Source: Paraphoma chrysanthemicola (lineage: Eukaryota; Ascomycota; Dothideomycetes; Pleosporales; Phaeosphaeriaceae). Taken from it: a stretch of DNA of 64,000 bases. The DNA is taken from NCBI GenBank assembly GCA_020744225.1, contig JAGMWG010000011.1:744001-808000 (forward strand), given 5' to 3'. A program made the translations under genes and the position numbers. Every line of letters starts with the position of its first letter. Position 1 is the stretch's first letter. Of the stretch, positions 10,316 through 20,128 are shown piece after piece. The notes under the pieces were generated by a model. That model saw nothing but the letters and a program-made list of their open reading frames with translations. It ran no database searches and was not told the origin of the DNA.

Positions 10316-10883
10316 GGTCGATTTGAATCGCCGAAACAATCTGGAGATGCACAAATATTGGTATACAGGCACTCCGGAGATTATAGACAAGTTCGCTCGA
10401 ATCAAAGCCCTCGCAACCAAACTTTCCACAGCGGCAGACTTTTCAAGGACATCCGACACATTGTGTCTAGCACCCTGAAATGCTCTTTCCACACCACACC
10501 AAGAAAAGACAAACAAAAATACTTATCGCCACGATCGCACACGCTCAGGTTCGGTATATAAATTAAGACTCACTCGTTACGATTTATACATATTCTTCTG
10601 GGAGTCACTCACCATGTCCTTTTCGCATCGGTGTCACTTGAGACTTGCCTGTAAGCGACTTCGCGTACCTGCACTGTCACTTGCTGGCCCAGACTCATAG
10701 CTGTAAAGCACTTGTGATGAAACATCATATCGAAACGCGCAGAATACTTTGTAGTTGCATCATCATTAGATTCACATCTCAAATGTTAAGAACATGTAGT
10801 TGGTAGCAAGCTTTACATTACCACTTATCATTGACTGGACTTTGTAGATACTTGCAAGAACAGTACAAAGCCCAAGATGCAAA
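10316..10883. other. Intergenic, small ORF to zinc-ribbon cluster
   Basis: A clear TATA-like tatataaat lies at about 10553, but only a 22-codon frame follows (ATG at about 10614). It could mark an unannotated or non-coding transcript. The right end is the 3' flank of the first zinc-ribbon gene. Confidence 0.45.
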
Positions 10884-12074
10884 TTAAGAGAGCTCGACAC
10901 CCTGACACCATTCCTCCAACTCATCCAGATCAACCGGTTCAGGCCAGAACGGCACTCCATCCTCCGGCTGCAAAACTGCGGGCCGTCGCTCGACCTGGTC
11001 TGCAATAGGCAAACCAGGTTTCTTATCAAGCATCGCCGGAGCTGAAGCTGGCAAATCAACATCCGTAGCCGAGTCAGTAAGACCACGCACAACACCTTCT
11101 CGTTTGCGTACGTTAAGTGGCGCGGGAACAAGATACCACGATTCTGGACGCACGTCATACTAACTGAAGGGTGCTTGCACTTGTACACGAGCTCCGCTAT
11201 GCAGTGGAATTACAGGTCGTGCTGGACGCATTGGGCGCGGCGGACGAGGTGGTCGTTGCAGTACAGACATCGGCTCCTGATCTTCCCACATCATCACCTC
11301 TTCCGGAAACGTCACAGCCCGCTTGATTGCCCTCGGTCGAGCTGGTGACTCTAGCACGGTTTTCAGTGGATTCACAACGATCGGAGGCGTTGGCCGTGAC
11401 AAATTTGGTGCTGATTGAGTCGTTGGCTGAGTCGGTCGCTTCAGTCGTTGCTGGCGTCGTTGCTCCGACAATTGCATCGCAGAACCAGCCGGATCGACTC
11501 GCCAGGACGTAACACCACCAACGATATATCGTGGGCCATCACGCCGCACTGGTTGTCCACAAGGACAGATGCTGTAGTAATAGTGTATCCTCCCATCCCT
11601 AATGCTTCCGCGGTGCGAGAGACCACATTCAGAGCACACACGGCAAACCTGCGGTCTCCTAGGTGTATTAATAGCTGCCAAGCTCGCAGCATGTTCCGAT
11701 CTATACGGCGTGAGGATGTCAGTGGTGTGGCACTTGTCGCAGATGACGTGATTGCAGCGCCCACATTTCAAGTGCTTGAAGGGAAACTCACCGCGATAAT
11801 ACATGAGGACGTTCTCGTGGCCACAGTGGCAGAGCCACAGGCCGTCACCGTGTTGTTGGGCCTTGCATATATGCGCGTTCTCGACGCCGGCTGCGACGTA
11901 GTCGTCCATGTCCCAGGGCTTCTCCATTGGCATGGCCTTGTCGAGCCTGCGTTGAAGTTCTTGTAGGGTCAGGGGCATTTCCACCTTGGGCTTGTCATCT
12001 TTGGTAGCGACAAATGCTTTCGCACTTACGATGGCCTCGGCTGTCTTGTGGAAGAAAGAGTGTTGGTTCAGCAT
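10884..12074 (-). CDS. Cys/His-rich, probable double zinc-ribbon protein, paralogue 1
   Basis: Two exons on the minus strand, 12074-11189 and 11143-10884, join across a 45-bp intron (gtgtac..gtccag) with matching phase, giving 381 residues. The start is ATG 12074 (MLNQHSFFHK); an in-frame upstream ATG at 12326 would add an unlikely 84-residue leader. The core reads DGLWLCHCGHEN, PFKHLKCGRCNHVICDKCH, DILTP, VCRVCSECGLSHR and ICPCGQ. These paired Cys/His sets could hold two or more zinc ions. The C-terminal third is Pro/Arg-rich and looks disordered, and the second exon ends in an acidic DLDELEEWCQGVE. It is the longest of three tandem paralogues on this strand. The family is fungal and of unknown function; nucleic-acid or protein binding is only a guess. 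Confidence 0.78.
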
Positions 12075-12416
12075 TTTTACAGAATCCTGGTGGTGATGTA
12101 GTGTAGGTCTGTGTTTTTGATGGAGACCAAAGGAATTAGCGAGAAACTGAATATATAATAATCGAGGTGAAGACGTGTAGATATGATGGGCGTTGTGACG
12201 ACATATACTCGCTGATTGTAGGAAGTGTGGATGCACTATGTATGGTGGGAAGTGCCATTGAACAGTATTATGAAAATGAATGGTGCCGCGAATAGAGGTT
12301 TTTGCAAGAAATAACAGTGCCAGCACTTATCACTACATTCGTGTGGGAAGTTGATATGTAATTATATGCACTCACTACGAAAGACATGCTCAATCCAGGT
12401 TCATTATGCGAAGCTA
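12075..12416. other. Intergenic between zinc-ribbon paralogues 1 and 2
   Basis: This is the promoter and leader of paralogue 1 on the minus strand and the 3' end of paralogue 2. It is AT-richer than its neighbours; no gene is seen. Confidence 0.6.
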
Positions 12417-13322
12417 CTAGACATCCCGCCAATAAGTTTTAGCCACAGGATCCCACTTTCGACTGCTGTCACGAATAGTACTGTGTCGAACCGGCAGTGC
12501 CGGGTTCAACGACGTCGCCGCTCGACGCATCCGCAATGGACGAGCTTCTGCAGGTATGCCGACAGCTGGTGCTGTCGATTGCCGAACTAATGGCAATGGA
12601 GGCGCCGATTGCGACGGCTGTATCAGCTCCCTTTGTAGAGCTTGTTGCTGTGGCGATTCCGCTTTGGAATGATCGGCTGGCAATTGTCGACTGCTTGCTG
12701 CCTGTATATCCGATTTTTCGTAAATGCGCTCGAGAGTCAGCTGAACGGCACGACCTTGCGGATCACGGTGGTACGCATCGACTGAGCCAATGAAGTAGAG
12801 AACTTCACTGGAGAATGATGGGACGCCGCAAGCACACAGGTGCGGGAACGACGTGCTGTTGCCATAGTAGCTAGCGCGATGTGAAAGGCCGCAATTCTGA
12901 CATATCCTACAAAAGCGGACCTCTGTGGATTCTGAGTCCCGTCGCTGATGCTGGATGGCATACATTTCTGCAGAGGATATCGGTGTCAAGATTTCAGTGG
13001 TACGACACTGCTTGCACAGGATGTGTTCACATCGGAAAGTGCTACACTTGACAATCTTGAACGGATGCTGACCATTAAAGTGCGTCAGTGGAGTTTCGTG
13101 TCCGTTGCAGCAGACCATCACGCCATCAGCAGGGTCGGCGTATGTATATGTGTTTCGAAAATCGCCGCCGCCGTCATAGTAGTCCTTCTGGCTCCATTTT
13201 GGTTCAGCTGGTAGCGCGCGGTCTAATCGCTCTTCCAAAGTTGGCTCACGCTTGGGCGAAGGTCGAAGAACTTGCAAGCAGTGAGCTGCCTTGGACAATT
13301 TCGAAGTGTACGAGTGAGTCAT
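12417..13322 (-). CDS. Cys/His-rich, probable double zinc-ribbon protein, paralogue 2
   Basis: This is a single-exon frame of 301 residues. It shares the layout of its neighbours: LEERLDRALPAEPKW near residue 30, then DGVMVCCNGHETPL, PFKIVKCSTFRCEHILCKQC, TEILTP, VRFCRICQNCGLSHR, LCACGVP and YFIGSVDAYHRDPQGRAVQL. Relative to paralogue 1, one Cys pair is changed (CSTFRC for CGRC, two extra residues) and CHC has become CCN, so the first zinc site may be altered. The C-terminal 80 residues are Ser/Pro/Arg-rich and probably disordered. It lies about 340 bp upstream of paralogue 1 on the same strand, consistent with tandem duplication. Function is unknown. Confidence 0.8.
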   Translation of the reverse strand: MTHSYTSKLSKAAHCLQVLRPSPKREPTLEERLDRALPAEPKWSQKDYYDGGGDFRNTYTYADPADGVMVCCNGHETPLTHFNGQHPFKIVKCSTFRCEHILCKQCRTTEILTPISSAEMYAIQHQRRDSESTEVRFCRICQNCGLSHRASYYGNSTSFPHLCACGVPSFSSEVLYFIGSVDAYHRDPQGRAVQLTLERIYEKSDIQAASSRQLPADHSKAESPQQQALQRELIQPSQSAPPLPLVRQSTAPAVGIPAEARPLRMRRAATSLNPALPVRHSTIRDSSRKWDPVAKTYWRDV

Positions 13323-13906
13323 TTGCGCACTGTAAATGTAACGGGCTCATCGATTTCTCAGAGGTTATGGTACTCTTTAGGGGCAGAACTGAATCGTGGT
13401 ATATGTGTTTGCCTGGCTATATGTTGTGCTCTCAGCGTGACCATCGCACAGTGAAACTGTGAACGTATGTAGGGATCAGCTGTAGTGGTCGGTCATCACA
13501 TGTGGCGTTGTCTATTTCGACACTGTGGCGGCACAATGACCCTCGCATACGCCTGGGTCGATAAGTAGAGACGGGAGTTGTAAGAACCGAGCGCTTCTGC
13601 GTGAGCTTATAAGCACACATTATATGAGACTCATACTCATATGTGAGTAAAACACATACGTCAGGAGTTTTATCAACTAGCGTTTATTGTGTGTACATAT
13701 TTGTGCTTGAGGTACGACTTCGCAAATCTGAAAATTGCAGTCAGCGTGGTACAAGCAATGAACGAGGCGATGCGCTATTCTCAGGGTATACTCAGACACA
13801 ATCCGACTAAATGTTGTGAATGCTAGCCATATCTTCGAAGCCTAGTCCACACGCGCTAACTGCGCTTGGCTCGAATCTCGGATTTCACGTTCGCCCTGAT
13901 ACCACC
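13323..13906. other. Intergenic between zinc-ribbon paralogues 2 and 3
   Basis: This holds the promoter of paralogue 2 and the 3' flank of paralogue 3. A near-palindromic AT-rich stretch (gagactcatactcatatgtgagt) lies near 13627-13650. No gene is seen. Confidence 0.55.
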
Positions 13907-14689
13907 TCATCCTGGATTCGTGCAGCCCAGTTTCGAGCCTGATCGTGAGTCAAGAGCCATCTCCCACTGGAATGCCAACTTCGCCGCATCATCTGCACGC
14001 GCATCGATTAGCTTGGCAAAACTTGAGTCCGGATCTCTTCGATATGGCTCCACGCTTCCGATGTGGTATCTTGGCCAGTCCCCATAAGACGATGTACCAC
14101 AGCCAGCACAAGTAACGCCATAAAAGTCAAGTGTCGTATCCTCCATCTCCGCTCGATGAGAAAGGCCGCATGTACTGCACACGTGACAGTAGCGAACCTC
14201 GCGTCCGATGGCAGGCCGGGGAGCGTGGATCATGCCCAGTGGCCATGGTGTCAAGACCTCTGAGCTGTGGCAGCCTGAACATATTCTGCGAGTGCAGCGG
14301 GCGCAGCGAAGACACTTGAAGGGGAACGGGCCTTTCCAGTGTCGGAGTATGTTCTCGTGATGACAGTGACAGCAGATCCAAAGGCCGTCACCAATATCAG
14401 CATCCGTCCTCAGTGAGCATAAAGCGGGATACTCGTTCTCGAGTATCAGATACGGCTCCGTTGGCTTTTCCGCAGGCACAACAGAATCGAAGAGGTCTTG
14501 TAGACTTGCGCTACGTGAGCTCTCCTTCGACGATCGTGGGTTGGGAAATGTCAAGACGGAAAGCCTATTGTATTCGCTGGGCTTCCGCGCTTCACCCTTG
14601 TCAATGACGCCTGTTAGTCTTGACGTGAAGGCTGTGGATAGGCGATGTGGGCTAAAAATGCTGTCTTTGCATTCGGGCATAGTGCTCAC
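13907..14689 (-). CDS. Cys/His-rich, probable double zinc-ribbon protein, paralogue 3
   Basis: This is a single-exon frame of 260 residues. After a Ser-rich N-terminus it carries LQDLFDSVVPAEKP, DGLWICCHCHHENIL, PFKCLRCARCTRRICSGCH, EVLTP, VRYCHVCSTCGLSHR, CAGCGTS and YHIGSVEPYRRDPDSSFAKL. It keeps every Cys/His of the family signature, so it is the best template for it. It lacks the long Pro/Arg-rich tail of paralogues 1 and 2 and ends about 45 residues after the core. All three genes run the same way. This one is divergent from STE24, with a 749-bp shared upstream region. Function is unknown. Confidence 0.8.
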   Translation of the reverse strand: MSTMPECKDSIFSPHRLSTAFTSRLTGVIDKGEARKPSEYNRLSVLTFPNPRSSKESSRSASLQDLFDSVVPAEKPTEPYLILENEYPALCSLRTDADIGDGLWICCHCHHENILRHWKGPFPFKCLRCARCTRRICSGCHSSEVLTPWPLGMIHAPRPAIGREVRYCHVCSTCGLSHRAEMEDTTLDFYGVTCAGCGTSSYGDWPRYHIGSVEPYRRDPDSSFAKLIDARADDAAKLAFQWEMALDSRSGSKLGCTNPG

Positions 14690-15438
14690 ACCCTGCTCGG
14701 TCGAGGACAGACACTCGGCAGGCTTGGTTGAGGTTGACGTAAATCTATCACACCATGCTTTGCTGTTGGTTCGCTCATAGGAAATGGCGTAATCGCCTTG
14801 TTTGGTTGTGGTGAAGCTGCCTCCGCTCGCCCCTGCTAGTCACTTGGAGGGTCGCGTGGAGGTGCGACGGGGAATTAAGACCAGCGTACTTTTCTTTTCA
14901 CCCAATTGCGCATCCGAAAAGTGTAGGACCTGAGCTTTTTCTTCAACACACTTACTTACGTATGACACCGAAGTACTGCAGACTGCGTATGCACTTCGCG
15001 GTGGGCCCAGCGCGCTTATGTCTCCTCAACGCATCCTCAAGATCCAATGAGCTGGCCTCTGGAATATCAGTCATATCTTCGACCGCTGGCTAGCCGTTTG
15101 CACATTGCTTGCATGGACGACTACATGCTGGTCACACGCTGGCAGCAAACAGGCACGGCGTGGTACTCCTCCATCAGTACGCGAGACGAAGATTAGTGGC
15201 ATGGTCGTGATGTTCATGTTCAGCACAGGATTGAATCTGAATCGTATGTCTTACGCATGTCGATCTGTCAAACAGACGATATTCGATCGCGAGGCACGCG
15301 TGGGTGTAAGGTTGGAGTTCAGGAATCGCGTCGTAAGCCGTGACGCCATTGGCCAGCTAGCTCAGCCCTACGACCTCCCCCAGAAACTGTCCTCAACTCG
15401 CGTGTGTTGCCTGGACATCAACCACCACACCACGTATC
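14690..15438. promoter_or_regulatory. Divergent upstream region, zinc-ribbon 3 / STE24
   Basis: The two flanking genes point away from each other, so this stretch should hold both promoters. No coding signal is seen. The STE24 side ends in a CA-rich leader (catcaaccaccacaccacg). Confidence 0.55.
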
Positions 15439-16974
15439 ATGATTCAGGCCATTCTTCAGGTATGTAGACAATATACCACCTCTTATTGTTTGTTGGCATG
15501 CTAACAATCTCAAGCGCCTGGCGCGCTGGCTCGACCGGCCATTCTTCCCATGGAAGCGTCTCGTTGTCGGCTTCTCTCTCGCTGAATTCGCTCTCGAAAA
15601 CTGGCTCCTCTTCCGGCAATACCGCGTCTTGCAACGCACCACGGTCCCCAAAGCTCTCGACAAAGAAATCGACCAGGAAACATTTGATAAGTCTCAGGTA
15701 CGCGCCTTGTCTCAGTACCCCACATCCAAGCTCACTCGTAGCAGAAATACGGTCGCGCCAAAGCCAAGTTCAGCTTCGTCACCCAATTCCTCAACCAGGT
15801 TAAATCTCTCGCTGTCCTCTACTTCAACGTCTATCCCATCGTCTGGGGCGTCGCCGGAACCGTCATCGCTCGCTATGCGCCCGTCCGATTCTCGGGCGAG
15901 ATCTCCCAGTCCCTGCTGTTCATGTACATGCTGGGATGGATAGATCTCGTCTACGGCCTGCCGGTCTCATACTACCACCACTTTGTGCTCGAGGAGAAGT
16001 TCGGCTTCAATAAGATGGATATCAAGACCTGGGTCACCGACATGATCAAGGGCCAGGCGCTTGGTCTTGCCTTCGGCATTCCTCTAGGCAGCGCGTTCCT
16101 CGCTATCATCAAGAAGACCGGCCTCAACTTCTTCTACTACCTCTGGGCATTCATGCTGTTTGTGCAGATCGCGGCAATGACTATCTACCCAATCCTTATC
16201 GTTCCGCTGTTCAACAAGCTCGAGCCGCTTAAGCCCGGAAAGCTCAAGGAGAGCGTCGAGGCACTTGCTTCGAAGCTCAAGTTCCCATTGTCTGAGCTCC
16301 AGGTTATCGATGGCAGCAAGCGCAGCGCACACAGCAACGCATACTTCACTGGACTTCCCTGGATCGGCAAGAAGAAGATTGTCATTTACGATACGCTTCT
16401 GGAGAAGAGCAGCGAGAAGGAAGTCGAGGCTGTTCTGGCACACGAACTTGGACATTGGCAGATGAACCACACATCGAGGCTCCTCTTGATCAGTCAAGCA
16501 CAGCTGTTCTACACATTCGCATTGTTCTCGGTGTTTATCAACAACCGCTCGCTATACGCCGACTTTGGTTTCCATCGTGAGCGACCAACCATGGTCGGCT
16601 TCATCCTCTTCAACGAGATCCTCCAGCCCACCGATGCCATCCTCAAGCTCCTTCTGAACGTCTGGACTCGCAAGATGGAATATGAAGCTGGTAAGCATCA
16701 TGCAATTTCTAAACGAAACTACCGCTAACATCTGATAGATGCTTTCGCCGTCAAGCTCGGCTATGCCAAGGAGCTCGGTGCTTCGCTGATCAAGCTGCAG
16801 ATCCAGAACCTTTCTAGCATGGATGCTGATTGGTTTTATTCTAGCTTCCACCATTCGCATCCCATCCTGACGGAGCGTCTGAAGGCTATGAACTGGACTG
16901 GCGATAAGAAGATCGTCGAGGCGAAAGCTGCGGACGAGGAGAAGCCGCTGAAGGCCGCGGACCGAGAGCTATAA
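15439..16974 (+). CDS. ste24: CAAX prenyl protease STE24 (M48 metalloprotease)
   Basis: Four exons, 15439-15459, 15515-15697, 15745-16690 and 16739-16974, join in phase to give 461 residues. The zinc-binding motif HELGH is encoded at 16441-16455 within LAHELGHWQMNH. The protein is rich in hydrophobic segments, including LYFNVYPIVWGVAGTVI and FFYYLWAFMLFVQIAAMTIY, as in the multi-pass ER/nuclear-envelope family. Ste24 cleaves the -AAX tail of farnesylated proteins and trims a-factor-type pheromone. The first exon codes only MIQAILQ, which is usual for fungal orthologues. The sequence YEADAFAVKLGY at the last splice and the tail SFHHSHPILTERLKAM are conserved. The gene looks intact. Confidence 0.95.
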
Positions 16975-17149
16975 GCTCATAGTAGTGTCGAGTGGGAGTT
17001 ACTAGATCTTCGAGATCATAAAAGCGTGTTCCAAGGGCACGCGAGGTAGATGTTCGATAGAATAGAGTCTTCGATCTCCGTTATGCTCGTATAGATTGGC
17101 GCATGATGATGTGATGCGATCGCGTTGCAGTTTGATTCGCTGCGCCTTT

Positions 17150-17758
17150 TCATGCCTTCCCAGCTCTCTTCTTCTCGTTCTCTTTCTTTCTCTGCTCACT
17201 CCTCTCCTTCTTCGCCTTCTTCCTCGCCTCTTTGCTCATCTTGCTCTCATCCACAGCACCCGCATTCGTCTTTCTCTTCTTCCCGCTCTCCTCCTGCACC
17301 TCTCCACCCGTGATCTCAACTTCGGGCTCCTCTCCACCATCCTGCACAACATTTGTCCGCGGCCCAATTTCCCCAATCTCATGCGTCCCCTCTTCAAGTT
17401 CATACACAGCTTTATCCTGCCAATCTTCAACAGGTGCTTCCTTCCTCTTCCGCCCACCCTTCTTCCTGCCCGCTCTCTCATCCTCCGCATCATCTTCCGG
17501 CTCAGGCGTCTTCTCGGGCTCCAGGTACTCGCCGCGCAAACCCGCAGCAACGCGGCGCAAATTGTGCATCACGACACTTCCCATTGCTCCGCCGTGCGAG
17601 GAGAAGGTTACACCGGTAGGCATGATGTGTGCGTCGGGATGTAGGTGTGGATGTGCCTGAGAATTTGTGAGGTAGGTTTCGAGCATACTCGAGGCGGCGG
17701 AGACGGAGATTGGGTGCGAAGAGATGTGGCGCGCGGGTGGGGGTGCTTCGAGCAACAT
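17150..17758 (-). CDS. Probable RNA polymerase I subunit RPA14/Ker1-like protein
   Basis: This is a single-exon frame; the chosen start (MLLEAPPPARH) gives 202 residues. An in-frame ATG at 17965 would add a basic, less likely leader. The N-terminal 80 residues contain MLETYLTNSQAHPHLHP and then SVVMHNLRRVAAGLRGEYL. That resembles the short helix by which A14-type subunits pair with A43 in the Pol I stalk. The rest is highly charged: an acidic middle (EKTPEPEDDAEDE) and a Lys/Arg-rich tail (EARKKAKKERSEQRKKE), as in fission yeast Ker1. Assignment rests on this pattern only; a generic nucleolar lysine-rich protein is the alternative. It converges on STE24, leaving about 175 bp between the stops. 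Confidence 0.55.
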   Translation of the reverse strand: MLLEAPPPARHISSHPISVSAASSMLETYLTNSQAHPHLHPDAHIMPTGVTFSSHGGAMGSVVMHNLRRVAAGLRGEYLEPEKTPEPEDDAEDERAGRKKGGRKRKEAPVEDWQDKAVYELEEGTHEIGEIGPRTNVVQDGGEEPEVEITGGEVQEESGKKRKTNAGAVDESKMSKEARKKAKKERSEQRKKENEKKRAGKA

Positions 17759-18022
17759 CGTGGATATTTGTGGAAGTATAGTTTGAAGGGAGGCGGTTTG
17801 TGGAAGTGTAGAATGGCTGTGTGGAGTGTAATTCAGGTAGTCGCAACAGGTACTTTGTGAAAGCAGGGTCGCGCGAACTTTTTGCGCACGGACGCGTCTT
17901 GTTTGCCGATGAGGTTCGCGGACCTCCGATTTGACATGAACTCGACATCTCCACGCCTTTCTCACGGCTACACGTCAATCTACGGGAAGTAAGAGGGGGC
18001 AATTGGGCATATCACAGCAAAG

Positions 18023-18500
18023 ATGAACGCATTCCGGTGTCTACGCCTCGCTGCGCGCCCGGCATCCAGCGCCACAACTTTCCTCCGTCCATCTCTCACA
18101 CGCACAACTGCACCACAACGGTACATTCCCCTCCCCAACTTCTCCCCCACCCCATCTAATACCCTACAGGCTCTCCCAACCCTCTCAATCCCGCTTCCTT
18201 TCTCTCCTCTCCCCACACCGCCCCCAACTCAACCAGATGCACCGCCAAAGTCTACCCGCACCAGGCACGTCCTCCTCGCTCCTGGGCAGCACGTCAGAAA
18301 CGCTGGACCTCATGGGTAAAATCTCAGCACATCCGGGCCTGGGGAGCATGCAGATCCGGTGCGGGCCACGAGATACGTACAATCCTAGCCATTTGGTGCG
18401 GAAGCGGAGACATGGGTTTTTGAGCAGAATTCGGACGAAGAAGGGGCGGAAGCTGTTGATGAGGAGGTTGAAGAAGGGGAGGTGGAATTTGAGTCATTAG
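18023..18500 (+). CDS. mrpl34: Mitochondrial large ribosomal subunit protein bL34m
   Basis: Two exons, 18023-18120 and 18170-18500, join across a 49-bp intron (gtacat..ctacag) in matching phase to give 142 residues. The C-terminal 45 residues are the bL34 domain: GPRDTYNPSHLVRKRRHGFL then SRIRTKKGRKLLMRRLKKGR, ending in a Ser-His. The N-terminal part is a basic, Ser/Thr-rich mitochondrial targeting region followed by a poorly conserved spacer. Without the intron the first frame ends early, so splicing is required to reach the L34 domain. It is divergent from the RPA14-like gene, 264 bp apart. Confidence 0.92.
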
Positions 18501-19303
18501 AAAGGTGTTCGAGATGGGAGTAGGATTGTGGTGCATGCCATAGAGGCTGAGAAGGATTCGAGTTGGCAAGTTGGAGTGAACAAATTCAATGCCGGTGTAA
18601 AAGGTTACGCCTAGGGAGATGATGTGTGATCTCAGAAGAGAATTTGGGACTCCAGTATTTGTGGTGCTGGCTGTATGCATATACTGTACAATGCTTGCAT
18701 GGCTCCGTCAGAGGAATCATTTCAATGAAAAGGAAGAAGAGTGCACAGTATCGCCAAATAAAGATTTTCCACAGCGATGGGTTGCATGATGCTCTGCCCA
18801 AGTAGCACTGTATGCTAGGCCTAAGCTATATGCTACTGCTAACCGTAGTCTTAGCATCGATATGATGCTCCTTCTAAGCCATCCCGACTAGCGTAATAGT
18901 GGCATCTGCTTCGCATTGCCTCGCAGATAATTCGTTAGGTCACAATCCTCACACGAGAGTATGTGTTCAAGTGCATTTGGTTCGTTGGGAAGGGCTGGCG
19001 AGATGACTGGCTCCATGGTGATTATCCGAAAGTTGGAATCCCAGTTGCGTGCGCGTTTAGGGAGAAAATCTCAACCCGGAAGACGGGTATCCAGGCTTGA
19101 GATGTTGATCAACGCGCTGCTGTGTACCTTTCCGTCCGCGAGCGTGTGGATACAAGCCTGGCGTCATTGCTGACTTAACCTGAAGCCTGAGAATTGCTTC
19201 ATCTCGATGGAAATCACGTTCTTAATGTAGTAGTGGCCTTCTAGTCCGCCCTTCGATCCGGACGGCAAATCGCATGCTGAAGAAGTTCGTGGCTTCGAAA
19301 CGT
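18501..19303. other. Intergenic, convergent 3' flanks
   Basis: The bL34m gene and the IMPACT-family gene converge here. No coding potential beyond chance frames, and no RNA gene or repeat was recognised. Confidence 0.55.
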
Positions 19304-20128
19304 TCATTGCTCCGGCGTTGACGGCGCAACTTCTTTTCCCTTGCCTTTCTCCGAGCTGGCCTCCTCTTCCGCATCATTCCATGACTCCTGCGTATCTGCC
19401 TCAAGAGCCTCGACCAGCGTGAGCTCTTCCTCGACCTTATCGATTTGCTTCAGAATAAATGCAACCGTCGCATCCCGTGCCTTGTCAACCCTGGATAAAG
19501 CTTGCAATGGCATCTTATCATAAACCTGTGGCTTCTGCGGTGTCGGCGGCACGGGCTCCGTATCTTCCAATGCCGCCTTCTTCTCCGCCAGAAGCTTCCT
19601 CAACGTGAAGATATTGACATCACGCTCCTGTAGATTCTTAATCAGCTCTTTCCGCTTCGCTTCATCGTCCACCTTTTGCTTCTTAGTTGCAGCCTCTTTC
19701 GCAGCCTCGCTGGATGCGACTTTCCATTTCCAGATCGCTTCCTTGGCGCAGTTTTCAATGTGCGTGAAGCGGATGGGGCCAATGTTCTGGCCGCCGTACC
19801 AACGTGCAACTACGACTACGCCTTCTGCTTGTGTGTCGTTCAGTACGTTTTGAAGCCGACCACCAGCCCACTTTTCGCCGTCATCATCGTGTCCCGAGTC
19901 GTAGAGAATCTTCGAATCCGGCATCAATGATTTTTGCCGTGACCGCTTTCGCCATGCTACCATTCGATGTGTTGCTGATCTAAATTCTGGTAGTTGTTGT
20001 AATTGCTTGACGGAGAGGCTGGGAGAGAAGGCGCCGATGAATGTGGATGTTTGCTCGTCTATCTGCGATGATTTGAACACAGAGGGTAGGGCAGATGGCG
20101 ATGGCGAACGCTCTCTTTTCGAGGCCAT
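19304..20128 (-). CDS. IMPACT-family (UPF0029) protein without RWD domain
   Basis: This is a single-exon frame of 274 residues. The IMPACT N-terminal-type domain fills about residues 25-135: FIGAFSPSLS, ATHRMVAWRKRSR, DSGHDDDGEKWAGGRL and GVVVVARWYGGQNIGPIRF are characteristic. In YIH1/IMPACT proteins this fold follows an RWD domain that binds Gcn1 and restrains Gcn2. Here there is no RWD domain; instead there is a long charged C-terminal extension with coiled-coil character (KKQKVDDEAKRKELIKNL; DKVEEELTLVEALEAD). It is probably a separate fungal paralogue rather than Yih1 itself. Role in translation control is possible but unproven. Confidence 0.85.
   Translation of the reverse strand: MASKRERSPSPSALPSVFKSSQIDEQTSTFIGAFSPSLSVKQLQQLPEFRSATHRMVAWRKRSRQKSLMPDSKILYDSGHDDDGEKWAGGRLQNVLNDTQAEGVVVVARWYGGQNIGPIRFTHIENCAKEAIWKWKVASSEAAKEAATKKQKVDDEAKRKELIKNLQERDVNIFTLRKLLAEKKAALEDTEPVPPTPQKPQVYDKMPLQALSRVDKARDATVAFILKQIDKVEEELTLVEALEADTQESWNDAEEEASSEKGKGKEVAPSTPEQ

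Noticed and set aside
10553..10680. TATA-like tatataaat followed by a short ATG frame at about 10614
   Set aside because: The frame is only 22 codons, and splicing at the nearby gtaagc leads to a stop. Kept only as a possible transcript start.
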